Origin: Collinsella sp.
GTDB lineage: Bacteria > Actinomycetota > Coriobacteriia > Coriobacteriales > Coriobacteriaceae
DNA: 64,000 nucleotides
Assembly: GCA_019419585.1 (NCBI GenBank)
Contig: DXZQ01000003.1
Location: 38,316 to 102,315 of the forward strand
Reading direction: 5' to 3'
The notes beneath the pieces are model-generated. The model was not told the origin of the DNA and ran no database searches. It saw only the letters and a list, made by a program, of their open reading frames with translations. Below, piece after piece: positions 18,403-26,862 of this stretch. The translations under genes were made by a program, and so were the position numbers. The stretch's first letter is position 1; every line of letters starts with the position of its first letter.

Positions 18403-18434
18403 AGAATAGAATGATTGAACGATATGTTCAATCA
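18403..18434 (-). promoter_or_regulatory. Promoter of the lic operon overlapped by a palindromic operator
   Basis: On the minus strand TTGAAC (18431-18426) and TATTCT (18408-18403) are 17 bases apart, a good promoter 38 bases before the GTG. A perfect inverted repeat, TGATTGAAC, five bases, GTTCAATCA (18412-18434), covers the -35 and much of the spacer, where a repressor would block RNA polymerase. Further GTTC/GAAC half-sites lie at 18386 and 18457. The winged helix encoded by the operon is the obvious candidate ligand. Confidence 0.65.
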
Positions 18435-18530
18435 ATTGTATTTAGCTACATAGACTGAACAGAAAGTAGCGAAAATCAATCTCGAAAGGTGGATTAAAAT
18501 AACTAAATAGGATATCTGGGAGGGTTGATT

Positions 18531-20701
18531 ATGTATCGATTCGAAAAGAAGGCTGCGCTTGTCTGTGCCGCTATATCAATAATCGCTGCTTGCTGCTTGC
18601 CCTTGAGTGCGAATGTCGCGCTTGCACAGGATTCCGTTGAGGCTCAGAGTATTGAGTCAAAAGCGGTTTTTTCTTCTGTGGTTTCCGATGATTTGCAACC
18701 TGATATTTCTTCCGTCATAAAAGATGGCTGGCAACGGGATGAGTCATCTGGAGTTTGGTATTACGGAAAAAACGGTAAACACCAAACTGGCTGGCTGCAA
18801 AGCGGGGGCTATTGGTATTGGCTTGATCCAGCCAATGATGGTGCAATGCAGACAGGATATTTCAATGTGACCGATGCTGGCGGATCGACTGCTTCGTTTT
18901 ATGCGAATGACGGCAATGCCGCAACGCCTTTTGGCGCGCTATATCAGAACTGCTGGCTACGTAACTCAGATGGAAATTGGTTTTATGCCAATGCTGGAGG
19001 CGATTTAGCTGCTGATTGGTTTTATCAAGACGGCACATGGTATTACCTGGATCCTGTCACCCATATAATGCAGGTTGGTTTTGTCGACCTCGGGAGCGGG
19101 AAATACTATTTAGATGCCACTGGTGCTATGAAAACCGGCTGGATTCTCGTTGACGGGAATTGGTACTGGGCTTATTCATCGGGTGCCCTTGCTTCGTCAT
19201 GGCAAACGATAGGTGGGGCTCGCTATTATTTTGACCCACAGACGTTCATCATGTTTAAGGGTCGTCAAAAGATTGATGGAAGAACCTACATTTTTGGTGA
19301 CTATGGCCTCGCAAATGGATGGTACAAAGACGGAGTAGATTGGTATTACTGCTCTAACGGTATTGCGGCCACTGGCTGGAAACTCGTTAACGGCGCTTGG
19401 TATTATCTCGACCCAGCCTCCGATGGTAAGATGTCCGTTGGGTATTTAGACCTTGGCAATGCAGCTTATTATTTAAAGCCTAACGGGGCTATGGCTGTTG
19501 GTTGGACCCAGGTCGAGGACGGCTGGTATTTCGCCTCCCGATCTGGTGCACTAATTTCTGGCTGGTATAAAGAGGGCACGAGCTGGTATTACCTGGACCC
19601 TGTTAGCCATCTCATGAAAACGGGCTTATTTGAGGTGGGCGGTAACGATTGTTTTGCAAACCAGAGCGGTAGGCTTGTGGTTTCAAGCTGGGTTACCGTT
19701 AATGACGGCGTTCAAAGATACGCTAATGATAATGGATATCTTTGCAAGGATGTGATTCGCGAAAACGGCACTATCCTAAAACCGCTGGAGCTGATGGTTG
19801 GCAAGTTGCGTCCGGCTGGGTTAATGTCGCAAACCTTAGGTTTTACGCTGAGCCCGGAACGGGTGCCATTCATCTTGGATGGCTGCAGATTGACGGCGAT
19901 TGGTATTGGCTTGATGCCGATTCTGGCGTGATGAAGACCGGATGGGTTTTTACTGGCGGTGCTAGGTATTACCTAAACGCTGACGGAAAAATGGCAACTG
20001 GTTGGAAATGCCTGAATGGAACATGGTATTACCTTGAGTCCAATGGAAGCATGCACGTTGGCTGGCTTAAAGATTCGGGTAAGTGGTATTGGTTAGACGG
20101 CAGCGGCGCTATGGCAACGGGCGCAAGGACCATCGATGGCGTTCGTCGAGTTTTCTGGAGCGATGGACAGTGCGACAAAGTTGGCTGGCAAAATCCATCC
20201 CAGTATCCTCAGGTCAGTTCTTGGACTGTTCGGCTGCCTAGCTATTGCACCGGATACTTTACCTATGTGACCCCTTCTCGCATTTCTGTCGAAGCAACGC
20301 GGGAAGATTGCGTGAACGCCTTTATCCAGCGCGCCTATGAGTATATTGGTACGCAATATATTGAGCCTTGGTCTACCGCTCCCGGTGGAGCTGTTGATTG
20401 CTCTGGTTTTGTCTTGCAGTGCCTTTATGCTACTGGCATGGATATGGGTGTTTACAACCCTTATAACCATCGCTGGGATCCAAGCCAAACCTATAATTCC
20501 ATGAATTGGTATCGAAGCAATATCTTTATGCCCGTGAGCACGAACTCAATTCAGCGTGGCGATGTGATTTATTATCGCGGGCATATCGCAATTGCACTTG
20601 GCGGCGGCTTGATGATTGATTCCTGGCCTCATCAAGGTGTCGGAATTCATCCTATTGGCGCAAGGGGAAATGTAATCGGCGCAGCTCGTCCGTTTATTTA
20701 A
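18531..20701 (+). pseudogene. Choline-binding-type repeat protein with NlpC/P60 domain, frameshifted
   Basis: Starts at the ATG at 18531 behind GGGAGGG. Signal peptide (ends near ALAQ), then wall-binding repeats in one frame until about 19776-19782. The repeats resume in the -1 frame (DGWQVASGWVNV onward) up to a full NlpC/P60 domain: Cys codon at 20399 in VDCSGFV, His at 20583 in RGHIAIALG, and a further His in DSWPHQ. Without the shift it would be about 723 residues. As written, the first frame stops at 19931, giving a wall-binding protein without catalytic domain. The site has a run of four As (CTAAAACC) but is not a canonical slippery heptamer, so a one-base deletion or a sequence error is likelier than programmed shifting. 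It diverges from the lic operon. Confidence 0.78.
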
Positions 20702-20746
20702 TTGATTTGCTGCAAGGCGGTCGATATCGGTTTGGGGGGGCCTGAA

Positions 20747-22817
20747 ATGAATGCTCGGATTGATCATCGAATTTGCTGGCGAGTAATTCGCTTGATGCTA
20801 TTTTCCGCCTTACTCTCAGTTACAGCCCCCGCATTTTCTTGCACTGCTTATGCCGTGGAAGAGGGGGCGGATAACGGTGTCGTAGAGCGCGACTCGACAG
20901 GAGGGCCGGGAGCATTGGTCGGTGGCGGTTGCTCTCAAGACTCCAGCGATTGTGCCGACAAAACAACGGAAGATTCGAGCCTACAGGTTGTCGAAAGCCA
21001 TGACCCGTCGACTACAGAACAACTATCTGGATGGCAATGGAACGGTTTGTCCTGGTATTACTATCTAGATGGCTGTCGTTTGACCGGAATGCAGAATATT
21101 GACGACTCGCTGTACTACTTGGACCCCGCTCGTGACGGCGCAATGAGCTGCGGCTGGATTTTTACTGAAAATAAGTGGTATTACGCGGGTCCGTCAGGCG
21201 CTTTGGCAAGTGGCTGGCAGTTTATTGGAGACCAATGGTACTGGTTTGACTCCCTTAACAGCTGTTCTATGGCTACTGGTCGACGTGTTATTGATGGGCA
21301 CCCTTATCTTCTTGGAACCTATGGATTGATTAATGGATGGTGCCTTGATAACGGTTTATGGTATTGGGGTAGCAATGGTGAAGTCTTAACCGGCTGGCTT
21401 CAAACTGGCAATAACTGGTATTGGCTTGATCCCGCCAATGAAGGTGTTATGTCTAGAGGAATCGTTTCTGTCGGTTCGTCTCGTTACTATTTATCGGATT
21501 CCGGCGCAATGGCTGTTGGTTGGGCGTTTGATGGGACGGACTGGTATTACGCTGACGGTTCCGGCGCACTTGCATCGGGCTGGCGTTTGGTGAATGGCGT
21601 TTGGTATTGGCTCGATGTCGCAAATGACAATAGAATGGCTACCGGCTTTTTTGTCATCGGATCCAATCAATATCATTTTTCTTCAACGGGAGCGCTGTCA
21701 CTCGGCTGGTTTATGAGCGATGGAGACTGGTATTACGCTGAGCCTTCTCATGCGTCGGGCATTGTAAAGGCGGGATGGCTGAAGGACAATAGCCAATACT
21801 ATTATCTCGATCCTGCCGCCGACGGTAAAATGCTGCTAGGTCATTTTTCTGTAAATGGGAAAAGCTATTATGCAAAAGCTTCAGGCGCTGTTGCTTGTCG
21901 TGAATGGGTAGATGTCCAGGGCTCGGTCCAGGATGAGCCGTCTAAGGCTTTTGCTGGTTCTGATTGCTCATTGTGTGGAGCGTTGCGTAGTGGAAAGCTA
22001 TTTACAACAAACGGTGATGGTGAATTAGCCGAAGCTCACGGGTTTGTGACGCTTGGAGGGTGCAAGTTCTATGCTGATCCAACCGATGGCTCCCCCTGCG
22101 CTGGATGGAAGAACGTTAACGGAAAATGGTACTTCTTTGATGAGACCGCTGGCTATGCACGATCTGGCTGGCTGTACAAGGATGGCTCCTGGTTCTATTT
22201 GGACCCATCTACCTACGTTATGAAAACCGGCTGGGTTTCCGTTAACGGATCTTGGTATTACTTGAATTCGTCTGGTTATATGCAAACAGGGTGGCTTAAC
22301 CTGGGGGGGTACCTGGTATTGGCTTGACGCTAGTGGCGCCATGGCTACTGGCTGGCGCGTTGTGGACGGATCCTGGAATTACTTCATGGCCAACGGCGCG
22401 TGGGTGTCAGACTATATGGATGCTAAGGCTCAAAGTTATTCAAGCAATACAAATTGGCTGATACTTGTCGATACATCACGTTGCGTTACGAGTATTTACA
22501 CTGGATCCTGGAATAACTGGTCCTTAAACCGTCGATATGTATGTTCGACGGGAAAAGCTAGCACGCCTACGGTGATAGGGGAGTATCAAGTCTACGGTAA
22601 GGGATACTCCTTTGGGCATGGATATACTTGCTATTACTACACGCAGTTCTATGGTGATTACCTATTCCATTCTTCGCCCTACTATGTCAACAGCAATCGC
22701 GTGATGGATCCTACGATGGGGGTCCCGTCCTCTGCCGGATGCGTGCGTCTTGAGATTCAGAACGCAAAATGGATTTACGATAATATTCCTTATGGAACGA
22801 AGGTTGTTACGTATTAA
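20747..22817 (+). pseudogene. Choline-binding-type repeat protein with L,D-transpeptidase domain, frameshifted at a G7 run
   Basis: The ATG at 20747 lies six bases after a run of seven Gs (20734-20740) that must act as ribosome site. Signal peptide to about AYA, an acidic spacer, then many wall-binding repeats. The frame breaks at a second run of seven Gs (22303-22309): with six Gs the next repeat reads NLGGTWYWLDASGAM; with seven it stops at 22327. The downstream frame ends in a YkuD L,D-transpeptidase domain with His (codon 22668) in FHSSP and Cys (22740) in SAGCVRL, which would make 3-3 cross-links or attach proteins. Intact length would be about 689 residues. Homopolymer length change suggests phase variation, a recent mutation or an assembly error. 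Confidence 0.82.
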
Positions 22818-22901
22818 CGAAGACTATTAATTAGACTGATAAAAGGGTGTTCATGTCGATAGGGTAACTAATGTTACATTCGATACGCGGCATTTACGCG
22901 A

Positions 22902-22931
22902 TTGTTTGTTGCTTTGGACTATAGATATTAT
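22902..22931 (+). promoter_or_regulatory. Possible promoter of the flippase-licD operon
   Basis: TTGTTT and TATTAT with an 18-base spacer, about 65 bases before the flippase start, in an AT-rich gap with no gene (22818-22996). A small inverted repeat GTAAC-TAAT-GTTAC lies upstream, near 22863. Confidence 0.35.
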
Positions 22932-22996
22932 TTTTGTCTAGAGTAAATACAATGTGTCTCAATGGTGCGCGTTGTTAATTTGGGTAAGAGGATCAC

Positions 22997-24235
22997 TTGA
23001 AAGAAAAGTCACTTAAGTCAAACATGCTATGGAACTCTATCGGTTCTTTATACTATTCAGGCTGCCAATGGCTTATTACCGTTGTTGTAGCAAGGCTTTC
23101 TAGTACCTACGGAGCCGCTGGATTGCTTTCAGTGGCGATGTCAGTATCAAATATTTTTTCGCAAATTGGTCTTTTTAGAATTAGATCATACCAAGTGTCC
23201 GACATTCATGAAAAGGTATCGGCTAGGCAATACGTTGGTTTTAGAATTGTTACCATCGTCTTGGGCTTTGCAATTACATTAATATATATGTGCTTCACTT
23301 GTTCAAGAGATAGTTTTATTGCTATATTGCTTTATCTGGCCTTTCGCGCTGGAGATGTTTTTATTGATGTGCTGCACGGGGTCGATCAGCAACATCAAAG
23401 GATGGACTACTGCGGTATCTCGATGATTATTCGAGCAACCCTATTTCTTGTTGCCTTTATTATTGGATTGGGATTTTTTGATAGCTTAGATATTGCATTG
23501 CTTGGCATGGTAGTTGCCACCTATCCCGTGATTATTTATGACTATAAAATTGCATCTCGATTTACGAACGTATTGCCTTCTTTTAATCTTTCGACTAGTA
23601 AACATTTATTTCAGTCATGTCTGCCCGCCGTAGTCGGCATGTCTCTCTGTTCAGTAGTCGTTACATATTCTCGTCAGTTCTTAGGGGAGTGTTATGGTTC
23701 CTCATCGCTTGGCATTTATGCGACTGTCTGTACGCCGATCGTGATCATTCAAGCTTGCGCTTCATATGTTTATGCCCCTCTTCTGGGGTCATTTGCCGAA
23801 CGATTTGAGGCTAAAGACGTCCAGGGCTTTTTCCGACTTGTTTTTACCGTTGCTTTGTCTATGTTTGCCTTGTTTGCGGTGTGTGCTGGCGTTTTCGTTT
23901 TCTTTGGGAACGATTTGCTCCGCATGGTTTTCGGAGGCACAATCTCTCGCTATGATTATTTAATTTATGCAGGCCTATTTAGCTCTGCTTTTACAGCATT
24001 AGTAGCATTTTTAAGTGACCTTCTAATTAGTATTCGTGATATGTCTGGTTGCTTTATTGGAAATACCATCGGTTGTTTGGTCTCGTTCCCTTTGTCTTGG
24101 GTTTTGATTCCGCAAACGGGATTAAATGGTGCCAGCTATGTAGTTATTATTAGCTATTTTGTGACCTGCACAATCTTACTTGGCTTTCTCTATAGATCTG
24201 TTCGCAAGAGCACTGCTGATACTCAAGATAGTTAA
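22997..24235 (+). CDS. Polysaccharide/oligosaccharide flippase (Wzx-like, MOP superfamily)
   Basis: 412 residues from a TTG with AGAGGA upstream; about twelve hydrophobic helices throughout and no large soluble domain. The N-terminus (NSIGSLYYSGCQWLITVVVARL) is typical of O-antigen/teichoic-acid flippases that move undecaprenyl-linked repeat units to the outer face of the membrane. It is followed after 19 bases by licD. In pneumococcus the flippase TacF sits beside licD and only moves choline-decorated units; the same pairing here suggests an equivalent job, although the sequence resembles general Wzx proteins rather than TacF itself. Confidence 0.82.
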   Translation: MKEKSLKSNMLWNSIGSLYYSGCQWLITVVVARLSSTYGAAGLLSVAMSVSNIFSQIGLFRIRSYQVSDIHEKVSARQYVGFRIVTIVLGFAITLIYMCFTCSRDSFIAILLYLAFRAGDVFIDVLHGVDQQHQRMDYCGISMIIRATLFLVAFIIGLGFFDSLDIALLGMVVATYPVIIYDYKIASRFTNVLPSFNLSTSKHLFQSCLPAVVGMSLCSVVVTYSRQFLGECYGSSSLGIYATVCTPIVIIQACASYVYAPLLGSFAERFEAKDVQGFFRLVFTVALSMFALFAVCAGVFVFFGNDLLRMVFGGTISRYDYLIYAGLFSSAFTALVAFLSDLLISIRDMSGCFIGNTIGCLVSFPLSWVLIPQTGLNGASYVVIISYFVTCTILLGFLYRSVRKSTADTQDS

Positions 24236-24254
24236 TTGGAATGGGTTTTCTAAA

Positions 24255-25112
24255 ATGAATGATTCTGAGGCATTGTCGCACTTACAGGCGGCTGAACTTA
24301 AAATATTAGACGCGATCGCGTCTCTTTGTGCTAAATTTGATATCAACTGGTGGCTCGACGGGGGAACCTGCCTTGGTGCCATGCGACATAATGGTTTTAT
24401 TCCTTGGGATGATGATATTGATATCGGCATGATGCGTTCAGATTATGAGCGTTTTTGTGAACTTGCACCTAAGGAGCTTCAGCCTGGGTTTTCCCTTCAT
24501 AACTCACAAAATACAGATTGCTACGCGGCTATGTTTTCAAAAGTTTACATGGACGGTACTAGGTTTGAAAATCAAGAAGGAAGAGACGCCGGATCTGCGA
24601 TGGGTATTTTCGTAGATGTATTTCCTTACGATTATTTGTATGTTGATGCTAATTTGCGTTCTCGACAGATAAAAACTGCTTCTTCCGCTCAACGGCTTTC
24701 TTATCTATACCATTCAGGGAGTATTTCTGTTCCGCATAAGGGCATGCTTGGTGAAATCGAAAAGGCAGTCTGTGTTTTGCTCCATGGTATTGAAAGGATG
24801 CGTTGTAAGGATCCTCGCCAATATCAGGACAGATTTGATAACGCTATTGGCGATGATAACGTTGGACAAATTAGCAATGAGTGCCTGACGCTTGCCTGGC
24901 CTAATATGGCTCCCGTTCCAGTCGATGATATTCTTCCGACTTGTCGGGCAAAGTTTGAAGGTAGATCATATCCCGTTCCGAGATGCACGGAGCGCTACCT
25001 TACAACAATGTACGGTGACTGGAAGAGTATCCCGGCTCCCGAGGATCGCCATACACACTTACCATTGCTAATTGATTTCGGTGATGGGCATATTTGGGAG
25101 TCTGGAAATTAG
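24255..25112 (+). CDS. licD: LicD-family phosphocholine transferase, copy 1
   Basis: 285 residues from the ATG at 24255; the frame opens inside the flippase gene but the ATG after its stop is the natural start. The family core is clear: WWLDGGTCLGAMRHNGFIPWDDDIDIGMMRSDYERF (the first part of this block lies near residues 32-50), a nucleotidyltransferase-like acidic site. LicD proteins move phosphocholine from CDP-choline to sugar residues of teichoic acid or lipopolysaccharide; some relatives move other phospho-alcohols. It ends with its stop codon touching the next ATG, so flippase, licD and GT4 form one operon. With licB and licC-licA nearby, phosphocholine is the best guess for the substrate. 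Confidence 0.88.
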   Translation: MNDSEALSHLQAAELKILDAIASLCAKFDINWWLDGGTCLGAMRHNGFIPWDDDIDIGMMRSDYERFCELAPKELQPGFSLHNSQNTDCYAAMFSKVYMDGTRFENQEGRDAGSAMGIFVDVFPYDYLYVDANLRSRQIKTASSAQRLSYLYHSGSISVPHKGMLGEIEKAVCVLLHGIERMRCKDPRQYQDRFDNAIGDDNVGQISNECLTLAWPNMAPVPVDDILPTCRAKFEGRSYPVPRCTERYLTTMYGDWKSIPAPEDRHTHLPLLIDFGDGHIWESGN

Positions 25113-26264
25113 ATGGCGCTGACATATGTGATTTTTTCAGCTCAATATCCGCCTCATGTGGGCGGAATTGAGAGCTTTACGCGTAATATGGCATACGCCC
25201 TTACGGAAAAGGGTGCTAGGGTAATTGTTGTTACAAACGATACCAATTCAATTGGAATAGACATTGAGACCGATTGCGGTGTTAAGGTCCTTCGCTTGTC
25301 TTGTTTTCCATTCGTTGATGGTCGCTTTCCAGTTGCTAAGCATGACGAGAAGAACCGTAATCTATGGAAATGGCTTGAATCCCAAGATGTTGACGGCGTT
25401 TTGATAAATGCGCGGTTCTATCTTCATTCAATTATGGGCATGAAGTATGCGCGAAGAAAAGGTCTAACGCCTGTCGTTCTTGATCACGGATCAGCTCATC
25501 TTTCATTCAGTAGTCCGTATCTTGACCCTTTCGTACGCATTTATGAGCATGCTATTACATTAAGGGGCAAAAGATATAAGCCAGCATACTACGGTGTATC
25601 TGAAAAAAGCGCTGAATGGCTTCGTCATTTTGGGATTACTGCCAAAGGCGTCATCCCTAATGCAATTGATGCAGAGAAATACCGTAACATGTCTTCAGGT
25701 CGCGATTTTAGAAATGAACTTGGATTAAGCGAAGACCCACTTATAGTTTCCTATGTTGGTCGATTTATTCCGGAAAAAGGAATCAAGTCTATCATTGACA
25801 CTTCGAAAAGCTATCGACTTAATAAACTCGGGGTCCATTTTGTCCTGGCGGGCGATGGACCAATGACTTCTGCGGTTGAGCTGGCTCAGGGAGAGTCGCT
25901 TCACTGGGTGGGACGTCTGTCTGCATCTGATGTCTCCGCTCTTCTTCAACAGTCCAATCTACTTTGTCTCCCAACTCGTTCTGAGGGATTTTCAACAATA
26001 CTGCTAGAAGCAGCTGCATGCGGGTGTCCTGCTGTTGTTACTGACGTCGGGGGGGCACGTGAGCTTATTCCGAGTAGCGATTATGGGACAATTATTAAAT
26101 CGATGAGTGCGGAGTCGGTTGAGATGGCTGTGTATCAGATGGCATCTAGCCGATCGGTATTAAACAAGCAATCAAAATCAATTCAGGAATTGGTTGAGCT
26201 TGGGCATACATGGGCTAACTCGGCAGATAAGCTCTGCTCTGCTTTTGCTACGGCTAGGGACTAG
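25113..26264 (+). CDS. GT4 (GT-B fold) glycosyltransferase
   Basis: 383 residues, starting directly after the licD stop. N-terminal Rossmann half with YPPHVGGIESFTRNMAYAL, the acceptor side of GT4 enzymes. C-terminal half with VSYVGRFIPEKGI near residue 210 and PTRSEGFSTILLEAAACGCPAVVTDVGG near 290-320, which contains the E-x7-E nucleotide-sugar site. Retaining transferase acting in the cytosol on a lipid-linked glycan. Sugar not predictable. Last gene of the lic2-like operon. Confidence 0.87.
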   Translation: MALTYVIFSAQYPPHVGGIESFTRNMAYALTEKGARVIVVTNDTNSIGIDIETDCGVKVLRLSCFPFVDGRFPVAKHDEKNRNLWKWLESQDVDGVLINARFYLHSIMGMKYARRKGLTPVVLDHGSAHLSFSSPYLDPFVRIYEHAITLRGKRYKPAYYGVSEKSAEWLRHFGITAKGVIPNAIDAEKYRNMSSGRDFRNELGLSEDPLIVSYVGRFIPEKGIKSIIDTSKSYRLNKLGVHFVLAGDGPMTSAVELAQGESLHWVGRLSASDVSALLQQSNLLCLPTRSEGFSTILLEAAACGCPAVVTDVGGARELIPSSDYGTIIKSMSAESVEMAVYQMASSRSVLNKQSKSIQELVELGHTWANSADKLCSAFATARD

Positions 26265-26285
26265 CCGTCTGTTTATTGTTTTGTT
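26250..26285 (+). terminator. Terminator overlapping the GT4 stop codon
   Basis: A perfect stem, ACGGCTAG-GGA-CTAGCCGT, spans the stop codon and is followed by a T-rich tail. Confidence 0.7.
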
Positions 26286-26324
26286 TGGTTTTTTTGCCTC
26301 AACTTGATACTGACGACGTACACA

Positions 26325-26604
26325 ATGGCCGCGATTACGACGAGTGCCCCTTCCTTGCGCTGGTAGCCTCGAGGACGTTCTCCGGGAAGAAGCGCTTGGT
26401 CCTGAGTTTCGGCATCCTCAGATTGAGTGACCGCGTGCATATCTCGATCGTGCGGTCATGGTATCCGTTCCTGCTGTTAGCGCCCTCGCCGTAGAACTGG
26501 TCGGCCTTCGCGTTAATCAAGGTGTATAAAATCTGCTCGGTGAGACTGTTTTGTAGATTCCACATGTCGATATCGCCGACGCTGAGCCGGTGCGTAGTGA
26601 ACAT
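26325..26604 (-). pseudogene. IS256-type (Mutator) transposase fragment, frameshifted
   Basis: The minus strand encodes FYGEGANSRNGYHDRT, then LNLRMPKLRTKRFFPENVLE, the recognisable N-terminal portion of IS256-family transposases. After VLE the frame slips: the continuation YQRKEGALVV is in another frame. The DDE catalytic core is absent. No terminal inverted repeats were recognised. This is the remnant of an insertion sequence at the left side of the GC-rich rmlB block. Confidence 0.75.
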
Positions 26605-26639
26605 TTCTAAGTGTCAAGTCTGCCAAGATCCGCAATAAT

Positions 26640-26840
26640 TGATTTTAGATTCAGTTATTGATTCTCATGGCCATTAAACCAGGCGTGGAACTTGTCGAGA
26701 TAGATGCGAAGGGTGCAGGTGCGCTTTGGCGCCTCTGACCTCTAACTCGTTACCATCAGTCGTCCTTCTGCATATGGAGAGTACGAACCGTTCGAGTTTG
26801 TTCATTCTGAGGAACAGCTTGTAAGGTGCCTTGAGCAGCG
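26640..26840 (-). pseudogene. Unidentified gene debris between transposase remnant and rmlB
   Basis: The minus strand reads as short broken coding pieces: KLFLRMNKLERFVLS in one frame and CTLRIYLDKFHAWFNGH ending in a stop in another. The composition is coding-like but no family was recognised. It may belong to the same degraded mobile element. The rest of 26265-26862 shows nothing further. Confidence 0.3.
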
Positions 26841-26862
26841 GGCTGTGTAAATAAGGTGAATA

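Noticed and set aside
19770..19800. Programmed -1 ribosomal frameshift
   Set aside because: CTAAAACC is not an X-XXY-YYZ slippery site and no strong downstream hairpin or internal Shine-Dalgarno was seen; an indel is simpler.
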